From NCBI GenBank assembly GCA_006538405.1, contig BJKQ01000013.1:930001-994000 (forward strand): a stretch of 64,000 nt of DNA. The letters are read 5' to 3'. Of the stretch, positions 23,348-34,916 are shown piece by piece. Made by a program: the position numbers and the translations under genes. Source of the stretch: Hansfordia pulvinata (lineage: Eukaryota > Ascomycota > Sordariomycetes > Xylariales). A model generated the notes under the pieces. That model was given only the letters and a program-made list of their open reading frames with translations. It was not told the DNA's origin and did not search any database. Position 1 is the first letter of the stretch; each line of letters begins with the position of its first letter.

Positions 23348-23365
23348 GGGGGGGGGGGGGGGGGG
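23348..23365. repeat. Poly-G run of 18
   Basis: A G homopolymer in intergenic sequence, about 650 bp upstream of the hydrolase gene. Confidence 0.9.
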
Positions 23366-23943
23366 ATAAGGCCGGCGAATCAGACGTTGCACAATTCGTT
23401 ACTCCCCTCCCCCTTGGCCGTCCGCGTGCGAGTGCGGCGTGCTGCGTTGGCATATTCGCCCACTGTCTTCTACAGACAGGCAGGCGGGCAGGCAGGCCAG
23501 AGATGCCCGAGTCGCGCTTCTGCAACAGACACGCAACACCGCACGACCCCGAGATAAACCACCACCCCCCGGGGCTCCTTGATTGGGCGGCCCGGCAGAC
23601 ACACACCCCCCCCTCCTCCTCGTGGGACCCCTGACGACGTTAGTCCACGCTTGGCTCTGCTTTCCGATTATCTATTTGTGTGCCCCCTGCCCACGCCCTG
23701 ACGATCAGCACGGCGGGCTCCCACGAAAGCCTTGCGCCAAGTTCACCTTGGACACAGAGACGCAGACTCCTGGGGTGATATGCTTGCTTTTTGTGGCTAA
23801 TACCCTGCTTTCCTGACTCGGACGAGGCGGTCTGTTTGTCTGCGTGTCGTTACAAGAGCTGGGTGATTACTCAGATTCACCAAGAAAGAAAAGGAGCAAC
23901 CCACTCCGTTAATGCCTCCCCCTGCCAGTCAACTCCAGACCAG

Positions 23944-23984
<41 letters not shown>

Positions 23985-24009
23985 GAAATCCGCAAATGTC
24001 GTGCTTGCC

Positions 24010-26698
24010 ATGCCTCTCGAAAAGCGCCCACACGAGCCCCAGCAGCATCCCTCCCGCGCCAGGCCGCCTCCCCGCCAGGCCCGCGGCTTGCGGCGGCTGA
24101 AGGGCAGGCTGGGCGTGCTGCTCGCAAGCTGCCTCCTCTTCGCGGCCCTGCTGGGCGCGTGGAACGTCGACATACCGAGCCTGCGAGATGTTCTGCCCCT
24201 GTCGAGGAATCGCGGAAGCGAGCCCCCGGTAGCCCCCGACACCACCACCACCACCACCACCACCGAGGGAGGAGGCGGAAGCGGCATCAAAACCCCTTGG
24301 AACTGGGCGGCCATCAAGCCCAGCCGGACCCTCGAGTGGCACCCCTGCCCGGGCGGCGGCGGCGGTAGCGGCGGGGACGGGGACGGGGTCGACTATTACG
24401 ACTGCGCCCGGCTCGACGTGCCCATGGACTGGCTTGACCCTTCGGACGACGAGCGGGTCGTCCTCGCCGTCATGCGACTGCGCGCCGCCAGGAACAGAAG
24501 AAACACGACGACGACAACAACCACGGGGAGAGAAGAAGAGCGGGACGAAGACGACAACGACGACGACTACCGGGGCCCCGTCTTCTTCAACCCCGGCGGG
24601 CCCGGCGGCAGCGGCACGGCGGCGCTGGCGGGCCGGGCCCGCCTGCTGCGGTCCGTCGTCGGCGCCAACCACGACGTCGTCTCCTGGGACCCCCGCGGGG
24701 TCGGCGCCTCGGCCCCGCGCATCGACTGCTGGGGCACGCCCGAGAAGCGGCGCCTCTGGGACCTGCTACAGCAGCAGCACCAGGAGGGAGGAGGAGGAGG
24801 AGGAGGGGGAGGAGTGGCCGACTCGCACCCGGGCGTGCTGTTCGACATGGTGGCCCGCGCGGCGGCCCTGTCGCAGGCCTGCGAGCGCAACAGCAACAAC
24901 ATGAAGCCCGGCGGCAGCCTGCTGCGGCACAGCGGCACGGCCTCGCACGCGCGCGACCTGCTCGAGATCCTCCGGCAGACGAGCGGCGGCGACGGGAAGC
25001 TGCGGTACTGGGGCTTCAGCTACGGCACCCTGCTCGGCGGCGTGTTCGCCTCCATGTGGCCCGACAAGGTCGACCGGATGGTCAGTGACGGTGAGTCAGT
25101 CCCAAAAGTCTAGGTTACCTGTTTTCCGTGAGACATCGTGAACTATACCTATCCTACTGCGAGCTTTGGGATTCCCCGTTGCATGTCTCTGAACGTATTT
25201 TTTTTTTAAATCAGGCAACGTGGACTACCGCGAGTGGCACCTGAGCACGCACATCAACTACGCCCGCGACACGGACCGCGTCCTGGCCGCCTTCTACGAG
25301 CTGTGCGCCGCCGCCGGCCCGGCCCGCTGCGCCCTGCACTCCCCCGCGGCGGCCCGGCCGCCGTCGAGGCCCGCCTCGCCGGCCTGCTCGCCGCCATCCG
25401 CCGGAGCCCCATCGTAGTGCCGGCCCCGGCCCCGGCCCCGTCCCCGGCCCCGTCCCCGTCTACCGTCACTACTGCTACTGCTACGGCAAACGCAAACCTG
25501 CTGCCCCTCCTGCCCCGCGTCGTCACCTGGTCCCGCGTCAAGCAGCTCATCTTCCGCTCCCTCTACCAGCCCGTCTACATGTTCGAGCGCCTGGCCTCCA
25601 TCCTCGAGGCCCTCGAGCGCCGCGACGCCGGGCCCTTCTACGACTTTGTCGACTCCGAGTCGCTTCCCCCCGCTCCCCTTTGCCAATCGTCCTCGTCATC
25701 ATCATCCTCCTCCTCTGGAGACCCCGAGATGCCCGACGACGACGACGACGACAGTAATGAACAGCAGCCAGGGCAAGGAGCGGGATCGCAAGACAACGCC
25801 GACGCCTTCCCCGCCGTCATGTGCGCCGACAAGCCCCCGGCCAACGTCACCGCCGACACCGCAGAGGAGCATTACCGCCAGCTGCTCGAGATCAGCCCCG
25901 CCACCGCCGGATCCCACGTCCTCAACCACCTGGCCTGCGCGGGCCGCACCGTGAGGCCAAAATGGCGCTACGCAGGTATGTCGAGTACTGTCTGTCCTGG
26001 GGCCTTTGCCGAACCCGGAACAGAGCCCTGAAAGAAAGATGAAAAAAATATGAAAGAATAGAACCCTCATCTTCCTGGAAAGAAAGAAATATACAGCGCA
26101 AATCCCGTCTCGCCGCTGACTCTGTCTTCTCACCAGGCCCCTTCGGCGGCAAGACCAGCACGCCCATCCTCTACCTCGCCAACATGGCCGACAACATCAC
26201 GCCCCTGGTCAGCGCGCGCAACAACTCGGCCCAGTTCCCGGGGTCCGTGGTCCTGGTGCAGAATTCGTACGGTGTGAGTATCCGCTGTCCTTCTTCCCCC
26301 TCATCTCCCCTCTTCTTCTCCAAACCCCAAAACCTCCTTGCCAATTTCTAGGATCCCAAAGTCCTAACACCTTTTGAAAAAAAAAAAAAAAACAGCACAC
26401 CTCCCTCTCCGCAGCCTCGGCCTGCACGGCGCGCCACATCCACGCCTACTTCCAGAACGGCACGCTGCCACGCGACGGCGCCACCTGCGAGCCGGACTCC
26501 GCCCCCTTCTTCTCCCCCTCCTCCCCCGACGACGACCAGCAGGGATTGACCGCGGCGGCGACGGCGAGGCGGTCAGCAGCAGCAGCAGTAGCGGACGGCG
26601 ACGACGACGACGACGACGACGAAGTAGGCGCCGCCATGCGCCGCCTAGCCCAGGCCGAGTGGGAGAAGCCTCTCCTGACCAAACGCCATGGGGTTTGA
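24010..26698 (+). CDS. Membrane-anchored alpha/beta hydrolase with TAP-like C-terminus, about 760 aa, frameshift in exon 2
   Basis: Exons are 24010-25090, 25215-25975, 26137-26273 and 26396-26698. A Lys/Arg-rich N-terminus is followed by one membrane helix (GVLLASCLLFAALLGAW), then the hydrolase fold: oxyanion region FFNPGGPGGSG, WDPRGVG, and nucleophile elbow GFSYG with Ser at about residue 337. The C-terminal part shows the TAP-like half: ILYLANMADNITPL supplies the Asp and NSYGHTSLS the His. This is the tripeptidyl-aminopeptidase-like family, normally peptidases or esterases; the substrate is unknown. Thr, Gly, Asp and Ser tracts interrupt loops. Exon 2 changes frame at the CCCCC run 25341-25345: the upstream frame ends at a stop near 25417, while the downstream frame carries the conserved sequence AAVEARLAGLLAAI and the rest. 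One extra C would close the frame and fit both splice phases, so a lost base is likely. Confidence 0.78.
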
Positions 26699-27261
26699 AG
26701 ACGATGCAGCGAGCGAATATCGGCGCGCGCTAGGGGATGTGCGCTGTATGCGCTGCACGCCTACACCCTCTGGGTAGAAAAGTGTGATCTATCTCAAGTG
26801 AAGTTGGCATGTAGGCCAGGAAGGGTTTACGTGAAGCTTGTGTTGGCACGCTACAGTGAGATACCGACAGGGAAACCGTTGCAGCCAACGAGACTATAGA
26901 ACCCCGCATTTGATAAACCAGTGGCTCACGCGGGCACTCGCTCTCCAATGGGTGCGTCGCTACTGGCTGGCTTGTTGCCCGGCCCATGTCGCGTGCGTGC
27001 GTGGGTGACGTGATAGCGAAGCCGGCTCTCGAGAAAAGCCGGCGATGGGTCTGCCTTGGCAATGGGCAAGGAGGTGAGAGGCGTCATGTTCTTATCCTGG
27101 CAGGATCTTGCGTTCGAATAACAGGCCCCCCATTATTGTAACCAATTGCATGCATACATCTGACAGACACGGGATATATGTGAGATCAAAGTCTTCGAGG
27201 AAGACCAGTCACAGATCTGCCACCCTGACAAGGCCCCTCCCCCGCCGGAAGTCGCCGCAGC
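26699..27261. other. Intergenic sequence between the hydrolase and the retrotransposon
   Basis: Normal GC content with no gene seen. It ends at the target-site duplication of the LTR element. Confidence 0.5.
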
Positions 27262-27266
27262 CCCTC
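27262..27266. repeat. Target-site duplication, left copy (CCCTC)
   Basis: The five bases directly before the TG of the left LTR are identical to the five bases directly after the CA of the right LTR (34709-34713). Confidence 0.85.
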
Positions 27267-27395
27267 TGTGGGACGTGCCCGATGATTGGTGCGAACAGCA
27301 TGTATTGCGATGTAGATGATGATGGTGAGTTCTAGCTAGCGATACTGTGTACATGTGGATACGTATATATGGGCTACCGGGAGCCCCTGCTTATA
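27267..27395 (-). repeat. Left LTR (3' LTR of the minus-strand element)
   Basis: 129 bp that align without gaps to the right LTR. I count 13 differences, all transitions, 11 of them at CpA/TpG sites. The left end keeps TGTGGG; the right end has decayed from CCACA to TTATA. Confidence 0.92.
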
Positions 27396-29029
27396 ATCTG
27401 CCCCTTATTAAAAAAACGCTAACGTCCTCGTTACGAGTATCGGTAGCTGGATTTTAATTTCGATTTTAATAATTAAAGCTAGTTTTCGTTACGTTAATAA
27501 TTTCGTAATAGCTCTTAAGCGTTATCGCTTAACTGCTTAAAGTTAAGCTACTTATAAAATTTAAGGCTAAGCCCCTTATATTAAACTAAATATTAAGTGA
27601 TAAAACACGTGTTTTAAGAGTCGATTATACGTCTTTAATAATCCGTAACTCGTACGGGCCTTACGTTAAGGAGTTAACGGTTAAAGACGTTTATAGTTAT
27701 AAGCTTAAGGTGGTTAATTAAAATAATATTATAAATCTTAAAGTTTAATAATAATTATAATCGGTAAGTAAAACGCTTAATACGTTTTATTATAAGGAAC
27801 GGACCAGCGTATTATTAATTAAGTTTACGACCGATTTAAATAAATTTTAAAACCGAGTAACCTTTATATAAGCGGAGTAAAACGCGTTAACTTACTTAAA
27901 AAAATTTTAATTATTTATGTGCATCGTAATATCTCTTTATAAATATAACCGTAACGTAAAGTGTATTATACGCTTTTATATAAGTGAACGGGGTGGCCTT
28001 ATAAACTTAAGCGTTAAGAAAATTAACTGTAAAGGTAAGGGTAAAGTTTATAACCAGTTTATTAAGATTATGTTTCGTAAAAAAGGAACGGCTATTATTA
28101 TGCTTAAATTAAAGTTATAAAATAATTATAAGCCAGGTATAAGCGTTATTTAATGTGTTAATATAGTATTTTAAGGCAGATTCCACGTATTAATTCGTCC
28201 TCTCGCTTTGCTTATTTATTAAAGGGTGGTAAGCCGTGATATATAAAAGTTTAATTCCGAGAGAGAACTAAATTAATTTCTATATATCCGAGAGGAACTT
28301 TAAGTCTTTATCGGAAACAAATTAATAGGGGATGCCTTAATTTAATAATTAAAGGCGGTTAAGGAGTGCCGTGGCTTACTGTTAAGCGTTTTAATAAGAG
28401 TTACTTAAAATAAGGTTTAACTGTTTCGAAAACTTATTTATTAAGATTATAATAATATTGAAATTATTAAGGGATATTAAGAGGCTAATTATGAAATCTA
28501 TGGCTATAATATAAAACGGGCACGGGGGATTAATAATAAGTTAAAGGTTGCCGTAACGGAGGTGGTGTTTAATATAAAACGTATTACATTTAAGGCAGCC
28601 TTTAAAGAAACGTTTCATTTCCCTTTAACCTTAAAGGATATAATAATAAAAGAGGTATAAGGCTAATTTATTAAAACTTAAATGGTTATTATTATATATA
28701 AACTTAAAAATTTCGGCGTTATAAGTACGTGAAATATAAAGTCTGTCCGCGTCCTTAATAGTCTTTTATATTAAGCCGTGCTGGATTACGAAAGGCAGCG
28801 CAGCGCGGTCGGCCGGGTTTAATATTAAGTTAGATTTTAATTAATTTAAAATAAGTTTTTAAGTGGGGTCGGTGAGGTATTTATCTTATAATCGTTTACG
28901 AAATTTTAAGTTAAGGTTAATAAGTGTTATGCCCGGCGAAACTATAACGTTATTTATGGTCGCTGAAATCGTATTAAAAGGTAATATTAATATCGTAAGG
29001 AAAACTTAATAATAATCCTTTTTAACTTA

Positions 29030-29240
29030 ATCGTCGGACCGGTCGTTAAAGAGGTTATTTAAACCGCCCGATTACGTGAAGACGGATTCGTTAAAAGTTA
29101 ATAAGCAGGAGAGCGTGTTTAAAATAATATGTTATTTACCGGGTTTATAAAGGAGAACGAAATTAAATTAATTAATATACTCGAGCGCGCGGACGAGGCG
29201 CTTATTACGGACGCTTATAAAAGTTAAGTTCACGATATCA
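29030..29240 (-). pseudogene. RNase H C-terminal remnant of the retrotransposon
   Basis: The minus strand here reads, apart from stops, a recognisable end of a Ty3/Gypsy RNase H: LEYINxFNFVLLYKPGKxHI followed closely by a decayed D-T/A-L-S-R/C-L, which corresponds to the usual Y(K/R)PGKxNxxxDALSR motif. Stop codons stand where glutamine is expected. Confidence 0.7.
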
Positions 29241-29699
29241 GGCTGTTTTATAAGGCTTAATATGGATCGGTGGTTAATAAATATATAAATTATAGTTTTA
29301 ATATTATCGATTTAATAACGTGTTTTCTTTAATATTTAAATAAGTTTTAATAATTTTATTTCGGTTACTTAATACTTCCTTTTTATTATAATTAAGGTTT
29401 ATAAAAGAAACGCGATCGGCTTAATTATTATACGGTTCGGGAAGGTGATAATATGGCCTTAAGCGTTAACGATATCCGGTAGGGATTTATCGTTTATATA
29501 ATAAACGGTAATGTTAATATTAATAATAAAGGCGTTAAAATTAATATATAATAGTTTAATTTAAATATAAAAGTAAAGGGTAATATGTTTTATAAGAGCA
29601 TCCTTAATAATATAAAATAAGGTAAGCTTTAATTAAATAGGTTCGCTTAATGCCACCTTAAAAGTCCACTTCTTACGGTTTAATTTTAAAGTTAATTTA

Positions 29700-30570
29700 T
29701 AATCGAAACGCGAAAAAGTTAATAATTAAGCTTTACGGTGCTTTAACGGCTCGACGAGCGTTACGAAACGAGGAACCGTGTGGTGTATATACTTAATTAT
29801 ACCGATGAAAGTTTTAAGGTCTTTTAAGGTGATTAAAAAGGATAATCGGGCGATGGCTTTAAGGCGTTTTATAATTATAAATATATTAAAGGAGTCCACG
29901 AGGCGGCTTAAAATAATAGTGTTTAAGAAACTTATAAAACTTTTAAATAAGCTAATAACGATATTATATTTATATAATACTTTAAAAATAACGGCTAGAT
30001 TAATTAAGTAAGTTTAAAAGTCGGCGGAGGCGATTATAATATTATTATAATAATAGTTTATAACGTTTATATAATATAATATACGGTTTATTTAACGTTA
30101 AACGTAAGCGTTTAAGTTCTTATAACTTATAATAATATAATTAAAAGTGTATTAACCGTTAAGAGTTATAATCGTTAATACTTAACGGGAAGATAAGTGT
30201 GCGCGTTATTAATAATAAAACGAAATAATATTTAAAATTATAATGAATTTAATATTATACACTTTAATTAATATCTTATCTTAAGACTTTATCGGGTAAG
30301 CGTTAAGGAGTGCTATACGGTTAAGCCTTTAAATATTAATTATTATACGGCCTTTACGGCCGGTTAAGGTGGATTTTTATATTATAAAAACTGGAAAATT
30401 AAAGGGAATAAATTAAGTGATATAAGTGATACGACCTTAAGCGTCGAGTTTTATTAATGCCTTACGGATAAGGGTCCTTTTTATTAAGTTAAAGGGGTAA
30501 GCCTTATAATGTTTTAAAAGGTCTTTATATTAATCCGGTTTTATTAAAATTCGTATTTATTCGTTTTCTT
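29700..30570 (-). pseudogene. Reverse transcriptase remnant of the retrotransposon
   Basis: Read on the minus strand, the blocks follow RT order: GRITYITKFIPFNFPVFII, GRKGRIIINI, LNRIALLNAYPI, then NAYVxRxINRIL, a decayed active-site region where the aspartates of xxDD now read NN, IVISLFKSFISFLNTIILS, LKAIARLSFLITLKDLKTF and LVEPLKHRKA. These correspond to the fingers, palm and connection segments of fungal Ty3/Gypsy RTs. Loss of the aspartates and the many stops make it non-functional. Confidence 0.82.
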
Positions 30571-33500
30571 CGATATCGACGAAACCGTTATTTATAAAGA
30601 CGTCTTAATAATCGTTTAAAAGTTGTTTTAAGTCGTGTAAAACGTTTAATATTATAAGGTTATTAAAGATAATTACTTTTATATAATAAACGAATTAGCT
30701 TATCGTTAAGGGTTTTAAGCATTAATTTATAAGGTGGGTTTCGGTGTGATCCGATGTGTCGGTAAGGGTTTCGAGACCGATCTTATCTCTAGCCGTTAAT
30801 ACGTGGTAAGCGTAATATATAAGATTTAAAAAGTTAAGGCGACCGACTTAAGCGTTACGGGTAACGGTTATTAATTTATTTAACTCGTTACGGATAAATA
30901 TATAATATTAGCTTATATCGGTAAGTAAAGCTTAATAACCGCGTATATAAGGCGCCGGTTAAAATAAGATATCTTATTTATTAATTAAAAGTTAATATGA
31001 CACCGTAATTTAAGCGAAAGAATAAAGGGGGATAATAACGTGTTATACGCTTAAAACCTTAACGTTTTTATATTAAGTACTTTAATAGGTCGTAATTATA
31101 AGAATTTTAATATCCGTATATTAAGTAAAAACCATTTAAGCGTTAAAAAGTTATATATTAATCTTCTTAAGCTTAAGAATATTTATACTTACGAGCATGT
31201 TAACTTATAAGGAGGGGACGAGGCTAGCTTTATAACGAAATAAGGCGATGGCTTAAGAATTAAAATTATTAATACCTTAAAACATAAAATTAAGGACGGT
31301 AAAATTAGTTAATTTATAAAAGTCGTTACTTAAGCCTTATATTATAAGGGGAGTTACTCGTTTAAGGATAAGAGTGTTTAAGTAATATTTCTTAAACCAG
31401 GTTTAATTAATAAGGGTTTTAAAATAACCGGTGTCGGTATAGATTTCTTATTATAAGAGGGATTAAAGGTTAAGGGTTATATAAATCTTTAAGTATAAGG
31501 CCGATCGAACCCTGTAATTAAAGCTAATATTTAAGCGTGAATTAACTGTTAAACGTATCACTCGTATTAAAGTGGGTTTCTTAATTAATAATAATGATAT
31601 TAAGGGAGGTGTCGATTAAGTTAATTAATCGTTTTAAAGGACGTGTGAAAAGGAGAGTTTTAGGTCGGTATATTAAGTGTAAGTTAATAAGGGTTCTTAA
31701 ATTACGTCGCCGAAAAATACGGCTCTTAAAACCGAGGGGCAGCCTTAATAAATATGTTTATAAAGAGTATTATAATTAAAGAATTAAGCGTTATAAAGAC
31801 GGTAAAGGTAAAGCGGTGCGTTATACACGGTACCGAAATTCGCGATTACTTCATCGTTTACATCGTGTAAGTTATCTTAAAAGTTATAAGGATCGGGTTC
31901 CGAACCGCGGTCTAAGCAATCGCGGTTAAAGTCCTTATATTTAAAGTTATTTATTAAGTTAATAAAGGAATAAGCTATATAATAAGCATAATAACGTTAA
32001 TCATATTCCGTATTACGGGGTTAATAATTATCCCGGTTTCGGTTAAAATTACGGTCGCGATCGTGAGGAAAAGCAGATTATAGGCTATTACGGTTATTAT
32101 AACCTTAAAAGTTTTTAAATTATTTATAAGGATAACGTGAAGGAACTTAATATAATCGGTCTTTATCGTTACAGCGTTAAAAGTCCTTAAGTTCCTTATT
32201 AAAGCGATCGTTTTATTTAACCGAACGGTTAAATTTATCTCGTGTTTAATAATTATTAATAAATAATCTGCGATTTAATTAGTCGCGGTGACGATCGTAA
32301 TTACGGTTATAAGAGTATTATAGCTTATTATAAAAGGCCGTGTTATTTAAGCGTCGTTCCTTATCACGTAAAAGTTCGGTGTTAAATTATTAACGGGCTT
32401 TATTTATAAGAACCGATTCTTATTTATTTATTTTAATTATAAAAACGGTTAAAGACATAAAATTATTAAGTTTCGGTATTTAAGCTTAAATGTCGGCGTT
32501 GAAAGCCTTAAACGCTTATAATAATTAATTAAAAAGGGACATATTATAAGCCTTAATATTTATTAAAACTCGGAGTACGAAACTTTAAAGTTTTTAGTTA
32601 TCGTAAAGATCTTATAACGTGAAACGATGGTTAATTAATATTATTAAGGCGTCGGATTTCTGTTTCTTAAAACGCGTAATTAAGGATATATAAATACGAG
32701 TGATAAAACCTTTATTAAGTACCGCTCTCTCGAGATTTATAAGTTTTATAAAATGTTAATATAAGGCGGAGGCTTAAAAGCATAATATTTAAATGTCTTT
32801 TATTACTTAAAGCTTAATAATAATCTTTAAATGTTACAGACGTTAAGTGAAAGTGTAAACGTCCGTGTAAATAGAAATTTTTTTAAATGCTATAACACTA
32901 TTTTAATCGGGATCTTTAATAATAAGGTTAAAGTAACCTACTTTATCGGCCTTTAAGCGTTAAGTATTAAAGCTTAAGTTAAAATTAAGGGTGTAATTAC
33001 GTTTATTTTAACGGATATCGGCTAAGGTTATTAAAATAATGGTTATAACGGCTTAACTTATAATTACCGTTAATTAAGCGGCGGTTAAGGCGATTAATGA
33101 ATTATTTTAAACGGAAGAATTATTATAATCTATGTTTCCACTCGTGTTAAAGACGAAATCCGCCTTTAAGCGTTTTATTTATAAGGTAAAGGTAAATTTT
33201 AATTAAGAGAAATTATTTACGAGTGTTTTAATGTCTTAAGCATTAAAGTTAAGCATGGTTAAAGGCAGGCTTAAACGTTTAAAAAGGAAAAGGATCCGTT
33301 AAGTATTACGGACCGGGCAGCGGAAAAGGGTGGATTAAATTAAGGGTTTAAGGGAAATCCGGGGGAGGGAGTTAATTGCTTATCCGGCGAGAATTAATTA
33401 AAGGTTAAACTTCTTTTATTAATTATATAAAAACGCTTAAAAGGTCTGTTTTAACGTCCACTCGATAAGGAATAAGGCTTTATAAGAGATGTTAATTAAA

Positions 33501-34579
33501 AGGGTTAAAGTTAATAAGCGGGCGAAATATAAGTCGGCCGGTTATATAAAAAAGGCGTAATAATGCTTAACTTTAACGAAACGTAATAATTAACGTGCTT
33601 AAATCTAAGTTTTAAAGTCCGCCGGTATAAGCGTTAAAGAAGCGTTATATCCGCTGTGATGTTTAAGTTAAAAGAGTAAGTAAAAGGGATAATCTTAAGA
33701 AATTAAGTTAAGTATAATAAAGGTATATTAAATTAAGTGGAATAATGTAATAAGTTATAAATTAAGAAGAAAAAGGTTAAGAAAGTGCGAGTTTTAAAGT
33801 TTCGTTAAGAATCGCGGAAAGCGTATTAGGTTTTAAGAAAGTGCGCCCGCGATTAATAAGTAAGCAGCCGGGAAACGGCGTGGCCGAGGGAGGTATTAAG
33901 CGTATAAGTAAGTGTTATAAAAAGGACGATAAGTTTTAAGAAATAAGACCCTTAATAAGTAAATAAGGGGTTCGTTAACGAGGCAGTTTTAATGGTTTTA
34001 CGGTAAGAGATAAAACTTATAAAAGATAAACCTTAATAAGAGTTATTAAAATATTAATTAAGAGTAGCGGTGAGCGTTAATATAATAACGGTAAGGTTTT
34101 ATAAGGTTTTTTAAAATCTTATTACGTGTGGAAGGCGAAATTTAAGGTATTTAAAGATTAAGGCATTAAGCGTTTTAATAAGCGTTATTAAAATAATAAT
34201 AAGCTTTAAGAAACATGGTCCGTAAGTAATAAATAAAAGAGCTAAATTTTAAGAGTTTTGTAAACCAAGAGGTAAAACTTAAGTGTTAACAATAAAATTT
34301 ACGATAAGCGTCTTAATAAGAGTTATACGTATAACGAAATTAATAAAGTTAAACTTAAACGTTCCGATAAGCGCTATAAGAAAGGTGGTAAGATTTTAAG
34401 TAGTGTAAAAAACGCGAACGTGTTAAAGGCGCGTAACGGAAGCGGGTAGGTTTAAAGCGGGCGAAACGCCTTTTCTTTAATAAAACGTTAACTTTCAATA
34501 CTTGTTAAAGCGATAGTAAGGTTAAGAATGCCTTTAACGAAAAAATGAGGCCTTTAATAAATTAAAGATGTTATTAAAT

Positions 34580-34708
34580 TATAGGACGTGCCCGATAATT
34601 GGTGCGAATAGCATGTATTACGATATAAATGATGATGGTGAGTTCTAGCTAGCGATACTGTGTATATATGGATACGTATATGTGGGCTACCGGGAGCCCC
34701 TGCCCACA
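34580..34708 (-). repeat. Right LTR (5' LTR of the minus-strand element)
   Basis: 129 bp, 90% identical to the left LTR. Its right end keeps the ancestral CCCACA, while its left end has decayed from TGTGGG to TATAGG. Confidence 0.92.
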
Positions 34709-34713
34709 CCCTC
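34709..34713. repeat. Target-site duplication, right copy (CCCTC)
   Basis: Identical to 27262-27266; it marks the integration site and the return to GC-rich sequence. Confidence 0.85.
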
Positions 34714-34916
34714 GTCATTCTTATCTTGCATGAGTGCCGGTCCTTGTGGAGGGCTCCTAGCAAACACAAAGCTTACGCGAAGAACCCCCCAACTTTGCGG
34801 GTAGGCTCTGGCGACAACAGCTTGGTGTATTCCGGAAAGCAGGGTGTCTTCACGATACGCTGTATCATATCAGTGTCCTGCTTGTGTTTGCGCTTGCTTA
34901 TCTTTTTAAAAGGGCC

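Larger units (their letters stand above)
20286..24009. other. Long intergenic region, possible decayed coding segment on the minus strand
   Basis: This holds a C run of 27 (20496-20522), a C run of 20 (21081-21100), a GT tract (21621-21708) and a G run of 18 (23348-23365). Between about 20820 and 21560 the minus strand gives protein-like fragments in different frames (for example LDRVLDYKFVFDFAGHCNRP and GARLFVNSQLFFRARG), none joined by convincing splice sites. ACTCGTA motifs recur near 22350, 22612, 22777 and 23093. Confidence 0.4.
27267..34708 (-). mobile_element. Ty3/Gypsy-type LTR retrotransposon, full length, heavily RIP-mutated
   Basis: A 7,442-bp element bounded by 129-bp LTRs with TGTGGG...CCCACA termini and a 5-bp target duplication. 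The interior is extremely AT-rich, TpA-dense and full of stops in all frames, in sharp contrast with the GC-rich flanks. Orientation is minus on three grounds: reverse-transcriptase and RNase H remnants read on the minus strand; a purine tract (AAGGGGCAGA) abuts the left LTR as read on the minus strand, where the polypurine tract belongs; and the opposite end shows TAATAACATC, which could be a mutated primer-binding site starting TGG. The order RT, RNase H, then (by position) integrase fits Ty3/Gypsy. Glutamine and tryptophan codons appear as stops, as expected of C-to-T change. Gag and integrase could not be traced confidently. The copy cannot encode its own proteins. Confidence 0.92.

Noticed and set aside
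27271..27390. 120-bp direct repeats first taken as a simple flanking duplication
   Set aside because: Allowing for C-to-T changes they extend to 129 bp with TG...CA ends and a 5-bp target duplication, so they are LTRs.
27917..31779. Open frames on the plus strand inside the AT-rich block (for example 29778-30011 and 31594-31779)
   Set aside because: They lie in the RIP-mutated retrotransposon whose recognisable RT and RNase H remnants read on the minus strand; no plus-strand family resemblance was found.
27400..34580. AT-rich block as a centromere, replication origin or mitochondrial insertion
   Set aside because: Exact LTR and TSD boundaries, RT remnants and all-transition LTR differences explain it as one RIP-mutated element.
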